Assembly (NCBI RefSeq): GCF_007746075.1
Contig: NZ_CP036339.1
Coordinates: 2,881,786-2,945,785 of the forward strand
From: Lacipirellula limnantheis
GTDB taxonomy: Bacteria; Planctomycetota; Planctomycetia; Pirellulales; Lacipirellulaceae
Direction of reading: 5' to 3'
DNA: 64,000 bases
The position numbers and the translations under genes are program-made. The notes under the pieces are model-generated. The model was not told where the DNA came from. It ran no database searches and saw nothing but the letters and a program-made list of their open reading frames with translations. How positions within the stretch are numbered: position 1 is the stretch's first letter; each line of letters begins with the position of its first letter. This document shows, piece by piece, positions 26,665-36,098 of the stretch.

Positions 26665-27227
26665 CGCCGGCGGGCTGACTGCGAACGAAACGGCGCAGGA
26701 GACCGCAGCGGCTGGACCACACGATTCCGAACCATCATCTCGACTACTCGCGTGTTCTTCGGCACACGTCGGAGACTAACCGCTTAAGAAACATGCCTGT
26801 CATTATCGGCTGCACGTCACGAGCGTTCAGACCAATTGGATGGTGGAACGATGCCTGCGGCGCCTCCGACGGGCGCAACCGCCGAGAAGGGGCCGCGATC
26901 TCAGGCTGGCGCCTGGCGATCGCCTCCAAAATCTTCATCTCGGTTAGGCCACCCGCTGTTGCGACGGGTCCATCTCAACTGATCATGTGATGGCGCCCTC
27001 GGTAGTCGCAAAAAAGAAATTGATGACGCCATCGGCCAGGTATCGAAAACCCGAATGAAGAGTCTTGAGGTGCTTGCTGAGGGCGCGTCCTAGAACAGGT
27101 CGCGGCTGAGTCGGGTCAATGCTTGAGTTCATCGTCGTCGATGATTCGATCTAGCGCTCATGTAAGCGAGCGGAATCCCAACGAACGCAGCAGGCACGTA
27201 CGAGAGCCAGTTGGTTTCAGATGTCAG
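26665..27227. other. Intergenic region between convergent genes
   Basis: About 560 bases between the metalloprotease (plus) and the unknown exported protein (minus). Short open frames on both strands (26744-26938 minus, 26793-26990 plus) lack domains. A distant inverted repeat GATGGCG/CGCCATC lies near 26990-27050. No terminator with a T-run was seen. Confidence 0.35.
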
Positions 27228-28022
27228 TCAGGGTTGAGGCGTTCTCGACACAGCGTCGTGCGGCGCATCTTCCACGACGCGCACTACCAGCGTGAAGCCA
27301 AACTCATCGCGCGGGACGGCGCGGAAGGGCTTCAGCCCGTCGGCCCAAAAAGCGTCCAGTTGCGGCGCGGTGTCGAAGTCAGCGACCGCATATTGCCGAT
27401 GCCAGACGCCCTTTCCTTGAGTCGCGGCGACTTGGAAGTTCGCCGTGAGCCGATAGCAGCCCGTTACGGCGGACGCCTCGCACGGGCCCGATTGATTGTT
27501 GATCGCCAGCTTCTGGCCGCAGGCGACGCCGGCCGAGGGCATGTCGATCGCCAAGATAGAGTTCTCGCAACACCAGAGTGCCGCATTGGCCGGGCCTTGC
27601 GTCGCCGAACCGTCGGCATGTTGCCATTTTTCGGGATCGGTCACGGTGAGCGCGCCGACGAGCCGCCCCATCATGCCGATTCGCGGTGGGCGGACCCCCG
27701 CGCGCGTCGACACGACTTCCAGGTCTTGCAGCAGTGCGAAGTTGATGCCGGCGCTGGAGCAATGGAAAGTCGATCCTGCGGCAGCCGATCCGCCCATACG
27801 AATGACGACCGTATTGGGCGACGGCTGGTCGACGACAATCGACCCGCCGCCGGTCTGGGACGCTTTGCTGTTGGCCGGCGTCGCTTGCGCTTCTCGCGAA
27901 CGGAGGACGATCCGATAGGCGGAGTCGGCTCCGTCGGAGCCGTTCGCCGACGGAGCAATGGGAACTGCGGCGAACACGCCCCACGCCAACAGCGAGTAGA
28001 CGCACCTGCGATGGTGTGACAC
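27228..28022 (-). CDS. Exported protein of unknown function
   Basis: 264 residues from a GTG with GGGAGGAG about ten bases upstream. Residues 1-28 form a signal peptide (LLAWGVFAAVPIAPSANG). The mature protein has six or more cysteines spaced through the middle (FHCSSAG, WCCENS, VACGQ, GPCEAS, TGCYR), suggesting disulfides. Phrases such as PRIGMMGRLVGALTVTDPEK and DEFGFTLVVRVVED look like beta-strands. It diverges from the porin at 28301. No family was recognised. Confidence 0.65.
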   Translation of the reverse strand: MSHHRRCVYSLLAWGVFAAVPIAPSANGSDGADSAYRIVLRSREAQATPANSKASQTGGGSIVVDQPSPNTVVIRMGGSAAAGSTFHCSSAGINFALLQDLEVVSTRAGVRPPRIGMMGRLVGALTVTDPEKWQHADGSATQGPANAALWCCENSILAIDMPSAGVACGQKLAINNQSGPCEASAVTGCYRLTANFQVAATQGKGVWHRQYAVADFDTAPQLDAFWADGLKPFRAVPRDEFGFTLVVRVVEDAPHDAVSRTPQP

Positions 28023-28300
28023 GCGTCGAACTCCTCCCTAAGTCGAACCCCTTGTCGCCGTCAATCGGCGCAGCCTACCGGCGCTCTATCTGCTTCAGTC
28101 GACCCGCCGCTGCGGCGTCGTTGCCACAAGTCGCCGGCGCCCGCGTTTGCTAGCTGACCGGAAAACCTCCCGAAGCCCTCAAACTACACCCTGTCGGTAG
28201 GAACTCTCATCCGTTTGGCAAGCCTTGCCGATAACGTCGAGTGGGGTGATCTCACAACTCGCGACCCTCCTCTCTCTCTTCAACACTCGGATCAACAGGT

Positions 28301-30037
28301 TTGGGCATTCGCGTTGCCAGCGGCCGCGCAGCAGCATTCCGGCTAGCCCTGCTAGCGGGAACCGTCGTGCTTTGTCGGCCGCAGGGCGCCGCCGCGCAGT
28401 CCCGCTTGGAGCTCCCGACGCTGCCGCCGCCGCAGGCTCTTCCCGTCGTCGAAGAAATCCCGCCCGTCGCCGACTCGAATGCCTTCCTCGTGTTTCCGAA
28501 CGGCTTCCCGAAGGTCGACGCTCCAGCCGTCGGCGGCGTGGAGGCAGCCGAAGTTCCCTACGCGCCGCTGTCCGTCACAAGCGAAGGCGCGTTGGCGCCT
28601 CCCACCACGGATTATCCGCCGCTGGGGGACGATCAAGGCATCGTCGATCGCGAGACGGGGCTTGGCGAGTTCGTGACTGATTACTTCGGCTTCGGGCGGC
28701 AACTCCCCGCCTACTACTACCGCCCCGACTATTACAACACGGCCGGCATCGGCGCGCGTCCGTTGGCCGACTACGCGCCTTCGGGCTACGAAGCCCGCGA
28801 ATTCCAAGAGGCGCCGGGCGTCCCCGAATTCACGCCGCTCACTCCACCGCCTGTTCCCACGCCCTCACAGCGCGCCGACGGCGTCGTGCGCGGCATGATG
28901 CCGGGGTCATTTCTTGTTCCCGGCTCGGCGACGTCAATGCGACTCCGCGGCTTCGTGCGACTGGGCGGCATGTTCGACTTCGACCCGATCGGCAGCCGCG
29001 ACGACTTCGTGACGAACACGATTTCGGTTCCGCAGGAGTCGGGACAGAATTTCAACATGAGTGCGCGGTACAGCCGCTTCGCGATCGAAACCTGGACGCC
29101 GACGGCCTTCAAGGAATGGAATGCCCACACGTTCATCGAAGGCGATTTCTTCAACGGCAATGCGCAAGCCGCTGGCGCCGGCGGCAATCCGTTCCGCCTC
29201 CGCTTTGCATTCGTCGACTTTGGGTACTTTCGCTTCGGTCAGCAGAACACCGTGTTCATGGATAGCAACTCGTGGCCCAGCACGGCCGATTTCGCCGGTC
29301 CGCGCGGCTTGGCGAACCAGCGCCGCCCCGGGGCGCGGGTGACGATTCCCGTCACCGACAAAATCTATTGGGCCGGCGGCGTCGAGCAACCGTTTTCGGA
29401 CATTACCACCAATGGCCTTGGCACAAACGTGCAGGACACGCCTGATCTCGCGACGCATATGCGCTACGAAGGCGATCTGGGGCATCTGCAGCTCTCGGGC
29501 TTGGGGCGCGCAATTGGCTATCAACCGAACGTCGGCGAACTGACTCGCCGCGGGGGCTGGGGAGGCAGCGCCTCGACTGTGTTTCACCCGTGGGCCGCGC
29601 TGATCGGTAGTGACCCGATCCACAAAGCCAATCCCACTGGGTTGGAACGCTCGCGGATTCTCGCCCAGTACACCGCCGGTTACGGCGTCGGCCGCTACAT
29701 TCAGGATACCACCGGTCTCGGCCTCGACGGGCAGGTGGATCCGATCACAGGCGCGTTCGACCTCCCGTTTGCGGCCGGTTGGACGACGAGCTACGAGCAC
29801 TGGTACAACGAGCAATGGCTGAGCAACTTCACCTACTCGGAAGTGACCGTCGACAGCGTCGGCGGGCAGGCCGGCACGACCTACGACGGAGCCCAGTACG
29901 TGGCGAGTAGCCTCTGGTGGATTCCGGTGCGCAATATGTCGATCGCGGTCGAGTATCTCCACGGCGTCAGGCAGAATCTCAACGGACAACGCGGCGACGC
30001 GAACCGGATCCAGACGCTGTTTCAGTACAACTTCTGA
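28301..30037 (+). CDS. DcaP-like outer-membrane porin
   Basis: 578 residues; the start is a TTG with only a weak ribosome site. A signal peptide (ALLAGTVVLCRPQGAAAQS) is followed by a proline-rich linker of about 170 residues. The barrel begins LRGFVRLGGMFDFDPIGSRD, continues SARYSRFAIETWTP and FEGD-type strands, and includes FRFGQQNTVFMDSNSWP and GARVTIPVTDKIYWAGGVEQ. It ends in the aromatic IQTLFQYNF, as expected for an outer-membrane beta-barrel. This matches the DcaP-type porins that pass dicarboxylates. It stands 188 bases before a cluster of transporters, consistent with feeding substrates to them (inference). Confidence 0.8.
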   Translation: MGIRVASGRAAAFRLALLAGTVVLCRPQGAAAQSRLELPTLPPPQALPVVEEIPPVADSNAFLVFPNGFPKVDAPAVGGVEAAEVPYAPLSVTSEGALAPPTTDYPPLGDDQGIVDRETGLGEFVTDYFGFGRQLPAYYYRPDYYNTAGIGARPLADYAPSGYEAREFQEAPGVPEFTPLTPPPVPTPSQRADGVVRGMMPGSFLVPGSATSMRLRGFVRLGGMFDFDPIGSRDDFVTNTISVPQESGQNFNMSARYSRFAIETWTPTAFKEWNAHTFIEGDFFNGNAQAAGAGGNPFRLRFAFVDFGYFRFGQQNTVFMDSNSWPSTADFAGPRGLANQRRPGARVTIPVTDKIYWAGGVEQPFSDITTNGLGTNVQDTPDLATHMRYEGDLGHLQLSGLGRAIGYQPNVGELTRRGGWGGSASTVFHPWAALIGSDPIHKANPTGLERSRILAQYTAGYGVGRYIQDTTGLGLDGQVDPITGAFDLPFAAGWTTSYEHWYNEQWLSNFTYSEVTVDSVGGQAGTTYDGAQYVASSLWWIPVRNMSIAVEYLHGVRQNLNGQRGDANRIQTLFQYNF

Positions 30038-30225
30038 GCGATTTCACTTGTCGGAGCTGGGTGTAGCAGCTGCTAAAAACTGCTATAACTAGGCCGTCCC
30101 TGCCCGATGTAGCGTTTGCCGCAGCGGGATTCCGACTGCCGCCGACTTCTCGATTGATTGATCATGCATCATGTGCGAAGGGGCGTCGTTAGCGACGCGA
30201 CGCGGCCGTCAACTGGGGGCCGCCC

Positions 30226-32040
30226 ATGAACGCTGAACTTGCCATCGTCGTCGGACTCCTTGCCGCTGCGATCGCCATGTTCGCGATCAACAAGCCGCGG
30301 ATGGATGCGGTGGCGCTCATCATGCTGACCATGCTGCCGTTCACCGGCGTGGTGACGGTCGGCGAGACCCTGGCCGGGTTTGCCGATCCGAACATTGTGC
30401 TGATTGCCGTGCTGTTCGTTCTCGGCGACGGCTTGGTGCGCACCGGCGTCGCTCGCCGCTTGGGCGATTGGCTCGCGGCCAAGGCTGGCGGCAGTGAGAC
30501 GCGACTCCTGGCATTGCTCATGTTGGTGGTCTGCGGCCTTGGCTCGTCGATGAGTTCGACCGCCGTGACGGCGATTTTTATCCCCGTCGCGCTGCGGATT
30601 GCCGACAACATGAGGATCTCCCCGAGCCGGCTGATGATGCCGCTGAGTTTTGCCGCGCTCATCAGCGGCATGATGACGCTCATCGCGACGGCGCCCAACC
30701 TCGTCGTCAACAGCGAGCTGATTCGCCAGGGGTTCGACGGTTTCCAATTCTTCAGCTTCACGCCCTTCGGCGCGCCGATTCTGGCGCTGGCTATTGTTTA
30801 CATGACGTTCGCCAGCCGTTGGCTAAGTTCGACGGCCGAAGAAGCGGCTAGCGGGCGTCGCCGACCACGCATGGCCGATTGGATCGACGAATATCATCTT
30901 TCCAACCGCGAACATCGCGTCCGTATCCTGCCTGGCTCGATGCTTGCTGGGACGACGCTCGCTGCGATGCGGCTTGGCGTCGCGGACGCCCGCCTGGTGG
31001 CGATTGACCGCAACGCCACGTTGATCCAACCCGAGTCGTCGACGGAGCTCCGCGTCGGCGACATTCTTTACGTCGACGTCTTCGCGTCCGAGACGACCGC
31101 CGCGGAAATGCGCCGGCAGTTTGGCCTGGAGGAGTTGCCGCTCACCGGCGCTTACTTCTCCGATATGTCGCAAGAGATCGGCATGGCCGAGGTGATCGTG
31201 CCGGCGACCTCGCCGCTGGCGGGGCAGTCGATCGCCGACGCCTCGTTCCGCGACCGCTACGGCCTCACGGTCGTTGGATTGCGGCGCAGCTCTGCGGCGT
31301 TTGACGGCGAACTGCAGCACGAAGATCTGAAGGTCGGCGACACCTTATTGGTGATTGGTCCGTGGCGGGCGATCCGCAATCTGCAGCAGGCGACTTCCGA
31401 CTTGGTGGCGTTCAACCTGCCGGTGGAACTCGACGACGTGCTTCCCGTGCCCGGGAAGGCGCTCCAGGCGGTGATCTGCTTGTTGATAGCCATTGGACTC
31501 ATGGTCAGCGGCGTCGTTCCGAACGTCCAGGCCGCTCTGATCGGCTGCTTGCTGATGGGCCTCTGCGGTTGCGTCGATCTTAATAGCGCGTACCGTTCGA
31601 TCGACTGGAAGACGCTTGTCTTAATCGTCGGCATGTTACCGTTTTCGATCGCGCTGGAACGGACCGGCGGCGTTGATCTCGCGGCGGACTTGGTGATGAA
31701 TTTCGTCGGCGGCGCCGGCGTTCGCGTGGTCCTGGCGACTATTTTCGCCATCACGGCGATTCTCGGGATGTTCATTTCGAACACCGCCACGGCAGTACTC
31801 ATGGCCCCCGTGGCGATTTCGATTGCCGAGGAACTTGGCCTTTCGCCGCGGCCGTTCGCAATGATCGTTGCGCTCGCCGCTTCGACCGCGTTCATGACCC
31901 CCGTGTCCTCGCCGGTGAACACGCTCGTGGTGACGCCGGGACGCTATACCTTCGGTGATTTCATCAAGCTCGGCGTTCCCTTCAGCCTCATTGTGATGGC
32001 CGTCAGCGTCGCGTTGGTCCCCTGGCTATTGCCGCCGTGA
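30226..32040 (+). CDS. SLC13-type permease with two TrkA-C domains
   Basis: 604 residues. The N-terminal half has about five membrane helices, including ADPNIVLIAVLFVLGDGLVR and LGSSMSSTAVTAIFIPVALR. Two soluble TrkA-C (RCK_C) domains lie near residues 220-290 (HRVRILPGSMLAGTTLAAMR) and 300-390 (AEVIVPATSPLAGQSIADAS). The second half repeats the membrane unit (SNTATAVLMAPVAISIAEEL, TPVSSPVNTLVVTPG). The layout is that of the divalent anion:sodium symporter group, whose members carry dicarboxylates, sulfate or citrate. The SNTATA and SSPVNT motifs fit substrate and sodium sites. It opens a run of five plus-strand genes. Confidence 0.87.
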   Translation: MNAELAIVVGLLAAAIAMFAINKPRMDAVALIMLTMLPFTGVVTVGETLAGFADPNIVLIAVLFVLGDGLVRTGVARRLGDWLAAKAGGSETRLLALLMLVVCGLGSSMSSTAVTAIFIPVALRIADNMRISPSRLMMPLSFAALISGMMTLIATAPNLVVNSELIRQGFDGFQFFSFTPFGAPILALAIVYMTFASRWLSSTAEEAASGRRRPRMADWIDEYHLSNREHRVRILPGSMLAGTTLAAMRLGVADARLVAIDRNATLIQPESSTELRVGDILYVDVFASETTAAEMRRQFGLEELPLTGAYFSDMSQEIGMAEVIVPATSPLAGQSIADASFRDRYGLTVVGLRRSSAAFDGELQHEDLKVGDTLLVIGPWRAIRNLQQATSDLVAFNLPVELDDVLPVPGKALQAVICLLIAIGLMVSGVVPNVQAALIGCLLMGLCGCVDLNSAYRSIDWKTLVLIVGMLPFSIALERTGGVDLAADLVMNFVGGAGVRVVLATIFAITAILGMFISNTATAVLMAPVAISIAEELGLSPRPFAMIVALAASTAFMTPVSSPVNTLVVTPGRYTFGDFIKLGVPFSLIVMAVSVALVPWLLPP

Positions 32041-32110
32041 TCCCGTAGCGTTGGCCCATCGTTCGACACGTTCGCGATCAGAGTTTTTACACTTCCTCCA
32101 GGCGACGCCG

Positions 32111-33730
32111 ATGAGCGAAACCCCCGCTGCCTCCAAGAGCTTCATGCAGAAGTTGCTCGACGTCGTCGAACGCGTCGGGAACAAGGTGCCGCACCCCGCG
32201 GTGATCTTTCTGATTCTCATTGCGATCGTCGTCGTCCTGTCGCATGCGTTGTTCGTCGCCGGCACGTCGGTCTCGTACGAGGCGATTGTTCCCGCCGCCG
32301 AGTCGCTCGCAGCGAACGAGAACCAATCGATGCCCTACGACTTCGGCATGGCCGTCGACTACCAGGCGATCGATGCGAAGAACTACGTTATTGAGCCGCG
32401 CGAAGTCGCCGCAAAAAGCCTTCTGACGACCGACGGCATTCGGTTCATCTACTCGTCGCTAATTCCCAACTTCATGGGGTTCACAGCGGTTGGCTTGATG
32501 ATCGTCGCAATGGTTGGCGCGGGCGTCGCTGAAGAAGCGGGGTTGGTGAAGGCCCTGATCCGCAAGCTGGTGATCGTCGCCCCGAGCGGCGCGCTCACCT
32601 ACATTCTGGCGTTCGTCGGCATCGTGTCGAGCATCGGCGCCGACGCCGGGTACTTGGTGCTGATCCCGCTGGGCGGCGCCGCGTTTATGAGCCTTGGCCG
32701 CCACCCGCTCGCCGGACTAGCCCTCGGCTTCGCGGCTGTCGCAGGCGCTTTTACGGTCAATATGCTGATCAAGCCGCTCGACGCGGTGCTGGTCGAGTTC
32801 ACCAATGACGCGATCCACATGGTGAACCCGGAGCTATCGATCGGGCTCACCTCCAACCTCTGGTTCTCGATTGCCTCGGTCATCGTGCTCACGCTGCTGA
32901 TCGGTTTCGTCACGGAGCGCATCATCGAGCCTCGGCTGGGCAAGTATGCGGGGGAAACGCCGGCCGAGGAGAGCGCTGGGCTTTCCGCGGACGAAGCTCG
33001 CGGGCTACGATTCGCCGGCATGGCGATGGCGGCGGTGATACTCGTCTTCGCCCTGCTGACGCTGCCGGCCGGTGCGCCCCTCCGTAACCCAACAACCGGC
33101 GAGTTGATCGGCAACTCGCCTTTCATGAACGGCTTGATCGCGCTGATCATGGTTAGCTTCCTCGCGACGGGCGCGGCGTACGGCATCGGCGCCGGCACGC
33201 TCAAAGGCCTGTCGGCAATCATTAAGGCCATCGAAAAGGCCATCGCCGGTCTCGGCGGTCTGATCTTTCTACTGCTGATCATCAGCCAGTTCGTCGCCTA
33301 CTTCAATTACTCGAACATGGGGACGATTCTCGCGCTGAAGCTCTCAGACGCCCTGAAATCGTCGAATATCGGCCCGCTGGCGCTGTTGATCGGGTTCATC
33401 GTCGTGGTGGCGATCATTGATCTGCTGATTTCCGGCGCCATCGCAAAGTGGGCGATCTTCGCACCGATCTTCGTTCCGCTGCTGATCCGGTTGGGCGTCG
33501 ATCCCGAAGCGGTCCTCGCCGCGTACCGCATTGGCGATTCGCCCATGAATGCGATTACGCCCCTGAATGCCTATTTCGCGCTGGTGGTCGGCTTCGCACA
33601 GAAGTATGACAAGGAGGCCGGCGTCGGGACGGTAGTAGCGCTGATGCTTCCTTACGTCGGTTGGCTGTTCATTGTCTGGACGGCCCTATTCGCCGCTTGG
33701 TTCTGGCTGGGGCTCCCTTGGGGACTCTAG
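32111..33730 (+). CDS. AbgT-family transporter
   Basis: 539 residues from an ATG 70 bases after the permease stop. Motifs include FMQKLLDVVERVGNKVPHPA at the N-terminus, FMGFTAVGLMIVAMVGAGVA, GIVSSIGADAGYLVLIPLGG, AGAFTVNMLIKPLDAVL and DSPMNAITPLNAYFALVVGF near the end. These are typical of the AbgT family (E. coli AbgT, MtrF, YdaH), with about 11 helices. Members import p-aminobenzoyl-glutamate or export antimetabolites. The M20 peptidase directly downstream parallels the abgA/abgB hydrolases of E. coli. Import of an amide-linked glutamate conjugate is therefore plausible but not proven. Confidence 0.9.
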   Translation: MSETPAASKSFMQKLLDVVERVGNKVPHPAVIFLILIAIVVVLSHALFVAGTSVSYEAIVPAAESLAANENQSMPYDFGMAVDYQAIDAKNYVIEPREVAAKSLLTTDGIRFIYSSLIPNFMGFTAVGLMIVAMVGAGVAEEAGLVKALIRKLVIVAPSGALTYILAFVGIVSSIGADAGYLVLIPLGGAAFMSLGRHPLAGLALGFAAVAGAFTVNMLIKPLDAVLVEFTNDAIHMVNPELSIGLTSNLWFSIASVIVLTLLIGFVTERIIEPRLGKYAGETPAEESAGLSADEARGLRFAGMAMAAVILVFALLTLPAGAPLRNPTTGELIGNSPFMNGLIALIMVSFLATGAAYGIGAGTLKGLSAIIKAIEKAIAGLGGLIFLLLIISQFVAYFNYSNMGTILALKLSDALKSSNIGPLALLIGFIVVVAIIDLLISGAIAKWAIFAPIFVPLLIRLGVDPEAVLAAYRIGDSPMNAITPLNAYFALVVGFAQKYDKEAGVGTVVALMLPYVGWLFIVWTALFAAWFWLGLPWGL

Positions 33731-33803
33731 GCGGCGATTGAATCTGCCTAATCTGCGGAGCGAATCAATTTCTGCCTGGTGAATACCTTGGAACGGATCC
33801 GAA

Positions 33804-35009
33804 ATGATGAGTACTCCCATCGAACTGCTTGACGTGGCCGCCGCTGAAGACCGTCTGATGCGGTATCTGGCCGTCGAAGGCGTCACCGGCCACGAGGCCG
33901 CGATCGCCGCCGCCATCATCGACGATCTGAAATCGCTCGGCGTTCCCGAGTCGGCGATTCGGTTCGATACGGCCAACGAGCGCATTGCGCTGCCGACCGA
34001 GACGGGGAATCTGATTGTCACCCTCCCTGGGACGATAAGCGGCGACAGGATTGCGTTCTCCACTCACCTCGATACCGTCCCGCTCTGCGCCGGCGCCAAA
34101 CCGATCCGGAAGGGCGATCGCATCACGACCGACGGATCCACGGCGCTGGGAGGCGACAATCGAACTGGTTGTGCGGTGCTCGTAACGTTGGTCGAGACGC
34201 TGCTAAAGCACCACTTTCCGCATCCGCCGCTGACGTTGCTCTTCACCGTTCGTGAAGAGAGCGGCCTTCACGGCGCGCGAGAACTTGACCCCGCGGATCT
34301 TGGCGGCGCCGTGATTTGCTTCAACTTCGACGGCAAGCTCGCGTGCGACTTGATCATTGGCGCGGTGGCTCAGGAAAACTGGCAGGCGGAGATTATCGGC
34401 AAGGCGGCCCACGCTGGCGTCGCCCCGGAGAAGGGAATTTCCGCCACCCTCGTCGGCGCCATCGCGCTCACTGAAGTGCAGCGCGGGGGCTGGTTCGGCA
34501 AAATCAATAAACCCGATGGTCACGGCACGAGCAACGTCGGCATCTTTGGCGGCAAGCCGGGGCAGCCTGCGGGCGATGCGACGAACGTCGTCACTGACTA
34601 CGTGAAGATCGTCGGCGAGGCCCGTAGCCCGGAGGCAAAGTTCGCTGCATCGATCACCACCGCTTACCGCAACGCCTTCACGACGGCCCAGCAGGAGGTG
34701 ACCGACGTTGACGGCGGCACGGCTGAAGTGAAGTTCTCCAACAAGCCGTCGTATCCGTCGTTCAAGCTGCCCGAGGATTCGCCAGCCGTTATGCGCAGCA
34801 AGCGTGCGGTCGAGTCGCTCGGTCTCACGCCCAAGACACACTTCTCCAACGGGGGGCTTGACGCCAATTGGCTCGTAAATCATGACCTGCCGACGGTCAC
34901 CTTCGGCGCCGGGCAATACGAGATTCACACGGTGAAGGAATACGTCGACTTGCCGGAGTACGTCCAGGGTTGCCGGCTCGCAGTCGCCTTGGCGACTCTG
35001 GAGAACTGA
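33804..35009 (+). CDS. M20-family metallopeptidase (PepT-like)
   Basis: 401 residues; two ATGs in tandem start at 33804. Metal ligands are visible: His 88 and Asp 90 in STHLDTVP, Asp 118 in LGGDNRTG, the Glu 151-Glu 152 pair in VREESGLHG, and a later His in GQYEIHTVKEYV. No signal peptide is present, so it is cytoplasmic. The family removes N-terminal residues from small peptides or cleaves N-acyl-amino acids with two zinc ions. Between AbgT and glutaminase it probably hydrolyses the imported conjugate to free an amino acid. The exact bond cleaved cannot be read from the sequence. Confidence 0.85.
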   Translation: MMSTPIELLDVAAAEDRLMRYLAVEGVTGHEAAIAAAIIDDLKSLGVPESAIRFDTANERIALPTETGNLIVTLPGTISGDRIAFSTHLDTVPLCAGAKPIRKGDRITTDGSTALGGDNRTGCAVLVTLVETLLKHHFPHPPLTLLFTVREESGLHGARELDPADLGGAVICFNFDGKLACDLIIGAVAQENWQAEIIGKAAHAGVAPEKGISATLVGAIALTEVQRGGWFGKINKPDGHGTSNVGIFGGKPGQPAGDATNVVTDYVKIVGEARSPEAKFAASITTAYRNAFTTAQQEVTDVDGGTAEVKFSNKPSYPSFKLPEDSPAVMRSKRAVESLGLTPKTHFSNGGLDANWLVNHDLPTVTFGAGQYEIHTVKEYVDLPEYVQGCRLAVALATLEN

Positions 35010-35042
35010 ACTCACGGAACCACAACGGAAGGCGACCGGCCC

Positions 35043-36044
35043 ATGGCCAATCATCTCACCGACGTCGAACGCCCCGATTCTTACATCTCGACCGGCCATC
35101 TTCCGCCCCGCGAGCGCGTGGCCGAACTGGTCGCGCAGGCCTACGAGCGCTACCGCACGAACGCCGACGGGAATAATTCGCAGGTCTATCCGGCGCTGGC
35201 CCGCGTGCCTAGGGATCTGTTCGGCGTCTGCGTCGTTGGCGCCAGCGGCGAGGTCTTCGCGGTCGGCGACGCCGATCATGAATTCACGATCATGAGCGTC
35301 TCCAAGCCATTCATTTTTGCGCTCGTCTGTCAGGAACTCGGCGCCGAAGAAATGCGCGACAAGATCGGCGTCAACGCCACCGGCCGTGCGTTCAATTCGC
35401 TCGCCGCCGTCGAAGCAGGCGACGAGGGTCGGACCAATCCGATGGTCAACGCTGGCGCCATTGCCACGACAAGCCTCGTTCCCGGCGCGACGCTCGATGC
35501 TAAGTGGCGCTTCATTCACGACGGCCTGTCGCGCTTCGCCGGTCGGACGCTGCCGCTCAACGACGAAGTGTATGCCTCAGCCACGGAGACGAACTTCCGC
35601 AACCAATCGCTGTCACGGCTGTTGCAGAGCTTTAACCGCATCTACTTGGATCCCGCCGTCGCCACCGACCTCTACACGAGGCAGTGTGCGCTCAACGTCT
35701 CCGCGAAAGACCTTGCCGTCATGGGCGCCACGCTCGCCGACGGCGGCGTGAACCCGATCACCAAGCAGCGCGTCGTTGATCCGCAAGTCTGCCACTACGC
35801 CCTGGCGGTGATGGCGACCGCTGGCCTGTACGAAACCTCCGGCGACTGGCTCTACGAGATTGGACTTCCAGGCAAGAGCGGGATCGGCGGCGGCATTGTC
35901 ACCGTATCACCCGGCAAGGGCGGACTCGGGACGTTCGCCCCGCCGCTCGACGCGGCCGGCAATAGCGTGAAAGGTCAGCTCGTGGCGAAGTACCTTTCGC
36001 AGAGTCTGGGAATGGATCTCTTCGTCTCACAGCCAGCGTCGTGA
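35043..36044 (+). CDS. glsA: Glutaminase (GlsA type)
   Basis: 333 residues. The serine beta-lactamase-like fold is marked by SVSK at 85-88 (Ser 85, Lys 88) in FTIMSVSKPFIFAL. Other family motifs are RTNADGNNSQVYPALA, NPMVNAGAIATTSL, ETNFRNQSLSRLL, GLYETSGDWLYEIGLPGKSG and GGGIVTVSPGKGG. The enzyme converts glutamine to glutamate and ammonia in the cytoplasm. It lies 33 bases after the M20 peptidase and 54 before an MFS transporter, so an operon is likely. Roles could include nitrogen release from imported glutamyl compounds or acid resistance through ammonia. Confidence 0.93.
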   Translation: MANHLTDVERPDSYISTGHLPPRERVAELVAQAYERYRTNADGNNSQVYPALARVPRDLFGVCVVGASGEVFAVGDADHEFTIMSVSKPFIFALVCQELGAEEMRDKIGVNATGRAFNSLAAVEAGDEGRTNPMVNAGAIATTSLVPGATLDAKWRFIHDGLSRFAGRTLPLNDEVYASATETNFRNQSLSRLLQSFNRIYLDPAVATDLYTRQCALNVSAKDLAVMGATLADGGVNPITKQRVVDPQVCHYALAVMATAGLYETSGDWLYEIGLPGKSGIGGGIVTVSPGKGGLGTFAPPLDAAGNSVKGQLVAKYLSQSLGMDLFVSQPAS

Positions 36045-36098
36045 GCGGAGCCTCGTCGTCGACCTGAATCGCCGCCATCCGCACACAGGATTCACTTC

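Noticed and set aside
28934..29989. 351-codon minus-strand open frame
   Set aside because: It is antisense to the porin and its composition (Arg, Ala, Val rich) is that of a shadow frame.
30065..30087. Palindrome TAGCAGCTGCTA followed by AAAAACTGCTA as a terminator of the porin gene
   Set aside because: The 12-bp palindrome has no loop to form a stable hairpin and no T-run; kept as an unexplained motif only.
34203..35519. 438-codon minus-strand open frame
   Set aside because: It lies antisense across the M20 peptidase and glutaminase genes, both with clear active-site motifs; it is a high-GC shadow.
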